Assembly: GCA_024707225.1 (NCBI GenBank) | Contig: JANQAE010000001.1 | Location: forward strand, 124,001 to 188,000 | Direction of reading: 5' to 3' | DNA: 64,000 nt | Source: Dokdonella sp. | Lineage (GTDB): Bacteria; Pseudomonadota; Gammaproteobacteria; Xanthomonadales; Rhodanobacteraceae | Part shown: positions 62,623-64,000 of the stretch, piece after piece | How positions within the stretch are numbered: the first letter of the stretch is position 1 | Layout of the letters: each line of letters starts with the position of its first letter | Position numbers and translations under genes: made by a program | The notes under the pieces: generated by a model | Told to the model about the DNA's origin: nothing | Databases searched by the model: none | The model's input: the letters and a program-made list of their open reading frames with translations, nothing else

Positions 62623-63524
62623 ATGACGCTGCCGCGCAAACCGACCGCCGCCGATTTCGATCCGCAGGTGCTGGCGCTGTTCGACCAGTACGTGCACGGG
62701 CTGATCGACCGTCGCGGCTTTCTGGCCGGAGCCGCACGCTTCGCGACCGGCGCGACGACCGCGCCGGTCTGCTCGCGGCGCTGAGTCCGCGCTTCGCGGC
62801 CGCGCAGCAGGTCGCGCCGGACGATGCGCGGCTCTCGACGAGCTATCGGCAGTTCGAGTCGCCCGACGGCTACGGCAAGGCGCGCGGTTATCTCGCGCGG
62901 CCGGCCAAGGTGCAGGGCCCGTTGCCGGTCGTGCTGGTGATCCACGAGAACCGCGGGCTCAATCCGCACATCGAGGACGTGACGCGGCGCCTGGCGCTGG
63001 AGAATTACATCGCGTTCGCGCCCGATGCGCTGTATCCGCTCGGTGGCTATCCGGGCGACGAGGACAAGGCGCGCGAGCTGTTTCCGAAGCTCGACCAGGC
63101 CAAGACGCGCGAGGACTTCCTCGCCGCGGCGGCATTCCTGCGCGGCATCGACGGCGGCAGCGGCCGGCTCGGCGTGGTCGGCTTCTGCTACGGCGGCGCG
63201 ATGACCAATTTCCTCGCGACCGAGCTGCCGTACGTCGCGGCGGCAGCACCGTTCTACGGCGCGGCGCCGGCCGTGGAGAGCGTGCCGAAGATCAAGGCCG
63301 AGCTGCTCGTGGTACTGGCCGGCGAGGATCCGCGCGTCAACGCGAGCTGGCCGCCGTATCAGGCCGCGCTCGATCGGGCCGGCGTGACCTATGCGCTGTA
63401 CCAGCCGGCCGGCACGCAGCACGGCTTCCACAACGACACCACACCGCGCTACGACGAGGCGGCCGCGAAGGAAGCCTGGAAGCGCACGCTGGCGCTGTTC
63501 GAGCGGCGGCTGCGTCGCGCCTGA
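62623..63524 (+). pseudogene. Dienelactone hydrolase family protein with twin-arginine-like signal, frameshifted
   Basis: The first frame (MTLPRKPTAADFDPQVLALF, DRRGFLAGAARFATG) is a Tat-like leader, then stops at 62784. At 62761-62764 one G appears to be missing (GCGCC for GCGGCC). The next frame carries the mature hydrolase: VVLVIHENRGLNPHIEDVTR, the nucleophile GFCYGGAMTN (Cys), LAGEDPRVN (Asp) and QHGFHND (His), the Cys-Asp-His triad of dienelactone hydrolases. Joined, 300 residues, a normal size for exported family members. The start context CCGAGG-TCCGCC is acceptable. Confidence 0.85.
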
Positions 63525-63678
63525 GCGGGGCCGACGGTCCCGGCGCCGGGGCGCCACGTGCGCCCGGCGCACTGCCGCGTCGCGTCTTGCGCATTCGTTC
63601 TTGCCGTTGAACCATCGGCAGCCCGCCTGCGCTGTCGCCGTCCGCGGTAGCACAGGCCCGATCCGCGCGAGGATTCTC

Positions 63679-64000
63679 ATGAAGAAGACATCGGCGAGCT
63701 CCGCTCCGACAGCCGGCAATCGTTCCGCAGACGGCGGCGATGCCGCGGCCGGCACCGCCTCGCAGCAGATCGACGCGCGTATCGCGGCGCTCGAGGACTG
63801 GCGCGGCGCGATGCTCGCGCGCGTCCGCGCGCTCGTGCACGAGGCCGATCCGGCGGTCGTCGAGGAAGTGAAGTGGCGCGGCGTGCCGGTGTGGTCGCAT
63901 GCGGGCATCCTGTGCACCGGCGAGACCTACAAGACCGCGGTCAAGCTGACGTTCGCGAAAGGCGCGGCGCTGGATGATCCGGCGGGGCTCTTCAACGCCA
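63679..64000 (+). CDS. DUF1801-like protein, cut by the window edge
   Basis: 107 residues visible. After a Ser/Ala-rich N-terminus come QIDARIAALEDWRGAMLARV, RALVHEADPAVVEEVKWRGV and GILCTGETYKTAVKLTFAKG, the pattern of the DUF1801/YdhG fold (a small protein often found as a stress-related hypothetical). The start has GAGGA seven bases upstream. The C-terminus lies beyond the window. Confidence 0.75.
   Translation, partial: MKKTSASSAPTAGNRSADGGDAAAGTASQQIDARIAALEDWRGAMLARVRALVHEADPAVVEEVKWRGVPVWSHAGILCTGETYKTAVKLTFAKGAALDDPAGLFNA

Noticed and set aside
1..64000. tRNA, rRNA or riboswitch genes
   Set aside because: I looked for tRNA arms and for a cobalamin riboswitch before icmF and saw nothing convincing. 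A tRNAscan or Infernal run would settle it.

Overview
The window is GC-rich DNA (most genes have G or C at third codon positions) from a gammaproteobacterium. The gene families, the integron attC type and a secreted protein carrying a 'FADGME' motif fit the Xanthomonadales, perhaps Rhodanobacteraceae or a Dokdonella-like organism. This placement is an inference, since no rRNA or tRNA gene was seen. The metabolism suggested is respiratory and heterotrophic: polyhydroxybutyrate storage (phaR and two phbB-like reductases), a fused acyl-CoA mutase, ergothioneine synthesis and periplasmic nitrate reduction.

Layout. 1-3.1 kb, minus strand: acetoacetyl-CoA reductase (partial), phaR, a second acetoacetyl-CoA reductase, gluQ. 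3.3-9.4 kb, plus strand: htpX, then a TetR regulator with an RND efflux adaptor and pump behind an operator-containing promoter. 9.5-14.3 kb: a pilH-like receiver, a YhdH/AcuI-type reductase, a second TetR with an alpha/beta hydrolase that share a 16-bp operator, a secreted protein and an M48 lipoprotein. 14.5-18.0 kb: icmF, with a perfect palindromic element sitting between its B12-binding and GTPase domains. 18.1-24.8 kb is an accessory island. It holds a DUF2442 gene pair, a cluster of integron cassettes with three clear 60-bp attC sites and no integrase in view, then a nest of REP-like repeats with 5'-truncated copies of a RAYT transposase gene, one full RAYT, and a phospholipase-C-like gene caught between them. 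24.9-34.4 kb: a TPR-like protein, egtB/egtD, an AraC regulator divergent from an NAD-dependent epimerase, an Mrr-type restriction-like protein and a secreted protein. 34.4-38.7 kb, minus strand: an SPFH-SHOCT protein, a zinc-ribbon protein, a small membrane protein and an MHS-family transporter. 39.1-47.9 kb: a large secreted protein, an ECF sigma factor overlapping a Ser/Thr kinase, a small ACT-like protein, exonuclease III, a DUF1456 protein and a membrane-anchored protein. 48.4-53.0 kb: napEFDABC, each junction a 4-base start/stop overlap. 53-64 kb: an AraC regulator, a serine hydrolase, a GST, a VOC protein, a right-handed beta-helix protein, hslR, rlmF, a lipoprotein, a dienelactone hydrolase and the start of a DUF1801-like gene.

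A property of the whole window is that eleven otherwise well-conserved genes are interrupted by single-base-scale frameshifts. Nearly all look like one missing base in a short G/C run, and they include napA, where the rest of the protein is perfect. That pattern points to uncorrected consensus errors more than to gene decay. I annotate the full extent of each such gene and say where the frame breaks.
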